From JAHELQ01 sp965603365 (GTDB lineage: Bacteria; Acidobacteriota; Aminicenantia; UBA2199), in the NCBI GenBank assembly GCA_965603365.1, contig CBFDCR010000139.1:1-5213 (forward strand): a stretch of 5,213 bases of DNA. The letters are read 5' to 3'. A program made the translations under genes and the position numbers. The notes under the pieces were generated by a model. The model ran no database searches and was not told the origin of the DNA. It saw nothing but the letters and a program-made list of their open reading frames with translations. Every line of letters begins with the position of its first letter. Position 1 is the first letter of the stretch. This document shows positions 4,511-5,213 of the stretch, piece by piece.

Positions 4511-4522
4511 GGGGAGGGGGGG
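4501..4522 (+). other. G-run cluster with quadruplex potential
   Basis: Runs of five, six and seven Gs (4501-4505, 4509-4514 and 4516-4522) are separated by only one to three bases. The two longer runs can each supply two tracts, so a four-tract G-quadruplex on the plus strand is possible. It forms the end of the 21-bp repeat array and is followed at once by an A/T-rich stretch. Confidence 0.5.
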
Positions 4523-4629
4523 AAAAAATAAAATTTTTGGTTTGTCTTGAAATTGTGGGGCGGATCAATTAAAATATGGGCATGGGCGAAAAGTGTTTTG
4601 GAATCTGTATTTTCAGGGGTAACCCAGCG

Positions 4630-4653
4630 GTTAGTAACTCCCTTGTTACTAAC
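4630..4653 (+). promoter_or_regulatory. Perfect 9-bp inverted repeat upstream of the AAA-ATPase-like gene
   Basis: GTTAGTAAC (4630-4638) and GTTACTAAC (4645-4653) are exact reverse complements around a six-base spacer. Further GTTAG half-sites follow at 4660-4664 and within 4684-4688. The position, 58 bases before the gene, fits an operator. A seven-T run (4665-4671) starts 11 bases after the stem, too far for a standard rho-independent terminator, so an operator is the better reading; an attenuator-like structure is not excluded. A TATAGT at 4681-4686 could be a -10 box but no convincing -35 is seen. Confidence 0.45.
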
Positions 4654-4711
4654 AGGTCTGTTAGTTTTTTTGCTGTCATATATAGTTAGGAGAACCGGAA
4701 AAGGGGATACT

Positions 4712-5213
4712 ATGAAGGATAAGAAGATAAAAAAGATCCCTTATGGGCTGGCAAATTATGAGCTGCTTGTTCAACAAAACTGTTACTATGTTGACAAGAC
4801 CGCTTTTTTACCCCTGGTGGAGGAAGCCGGGAATTATCTATTTTTTATCCGGCCCCGGCGCTTTGGCAAGTCCCTGTTTCTCTCGGTGATGGAAGCCTAT
4901 TATGATGTCTTCTACAAAGAGCGGTTCGAGGAATTTTTCCAGGGCACCTGGATTTATGATCATCCCACTGACGAAAGAGGCAGGTACCTGGTGTTAAGCT
5001 TAAATTTCTCTGTGGTGGAGTCGGACCCGGGGAAACTGGAAACCTCATTTCATAACCATATTCAAGACGCGGCCGTAGCTTTCATTCAAAGATACAGCCA
5101 TTACCTGTCGGATTATCCCAAGAAGGACTATTTCGAGAAAAAAATAGAAAACAGTCGATCTGCCACCGATATCTTATCTACGCTGCTTAATCTCTGTGAA
5201 GGAGCTCAACAAA
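4712..5213 (+). CDS. AAA-ATPase-like protein (PF09820 family), 3' end outside the window
   Basis: The frame from ATG 4712 stays open to the last base (167 complete codons), so the gene is 3'-truncated by the window. The opening IPYGLANYELLVQQN, then YYVDKTAFLPLVEEA and LFFIRPRRFGKSLFLSVM (about residues 43-60), is the hallmark of the AAA-ATPase-like family. RPRRFGKS acts as the P-loop, with Lys 53 and Ser 54. YLVLSLNFS (about 92-100) is the next conserved strand and may represent the Walker B region. Full-length members have roughly 500-550 residues and usually end in a PD-(D/E)XK nuclease-like domain, which would lie beyond the window. AAGGGG (4701-4706) is five bases before the ATG. The gene diverges from the Rpn nuclease. 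The exact role of this family is unknown; association with mobile regions and defence is plausible, not shown. Confidence 0.9.
   Translation, partial: MKDKKIKKIPYGLANYELLVQQNCYYVDKTAFLPLVEEAGNYLFFIRPRRFGKSLFLSVMEAYYDVFYKERFEEFFQGTWIYDHPTDERGRYLVLSLNFSVVESDPGKLETSFHNHIQDAAVAFIQRYSHYLSDYPKKDYFEKKIENSRSATDILSTLLNLCEGAQQ

Noticed and set aside
4213..4572. Plus-strand ORF of 119 codons covering the 21-bp repeats
   Set aside because: It overlaps the Rpn start and promoter antisense, lacks a ribosome site, and its only regularity is the tandem repeat, which I report as a repeat instead.

Overview
The window looks like an accessory, rearrangement-prone stretch of a bacterial chromosome. The mix of gene families (a Roco COR remnant, Rpn nuclease, AAA-ATPase-like protein, dense toxin-antitoxin debris and REP-like palindromes) is typical of uncultured Desulfobacterota and similar anaerobic Gram-negative lineages. 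That placement is an inference from family content; no taxonomic marker is present.

Region 1-185 holds the end of an unidentified plus-strand reading frame and a short overlapping frame, and stops at a REP-like imperfect palindrome (156-188). Region 186-2718 is the strangest part. A 516-bp segment (186-701) recurs base for base at 2203-2718, in the same orientation and 2017 bp apart. The two copies are bounded outside by two copies of the REP-like element (156-188 and 2717-2749). Each repeat carries the 3' end of an HTH antitoxin gene converging on the 3' end of a COR-domain gene. The left copy continues into a longer COR fragment (minus strand, to about 1345) and the right copy continues leftward into the intact HTH gene. 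Between them lie an intact VapB-like antitoxin gene (1457-1717) and a truncated VapC PIN toxin (1717-1881).

Region 2719-3340 continues the toxin-antitoxin debris: the C-terminal remnant of a DUF4258-type toxin overlapping by ATGA an intact YgiT-type zinc-finger antitoxin (2881-3114), then a 43-codon chimeric ORF (3208-3339) made of the head of the HTH antitoxin joined to an unrelated tail, behind a near-consensus sigma70-type promoter. The antitoxin genes are complete, while every recognisable toxin is truncated, so the locus looks like an antitoxin-retaining graveyard.

Region 3341-5213 carries two healthier genes facing away from each other. One is an Rpn/PD-(D/E)XK nuclease (3359-4222, minus) with a near-perfect promoter that fixes its start. 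The other is an AAA-ATPase-like gene (4712 onward, plus) that leaves the window. The gap of about 430 bp between the Rpn promoter and the ATPase gene has no convincing gene. It holds a six-unit, 21-bp-period degenerate tandem repeat, a G-run cluster able to form a quadruplex, and a perfect 9-bp inverted repeat close to the ATPase start.
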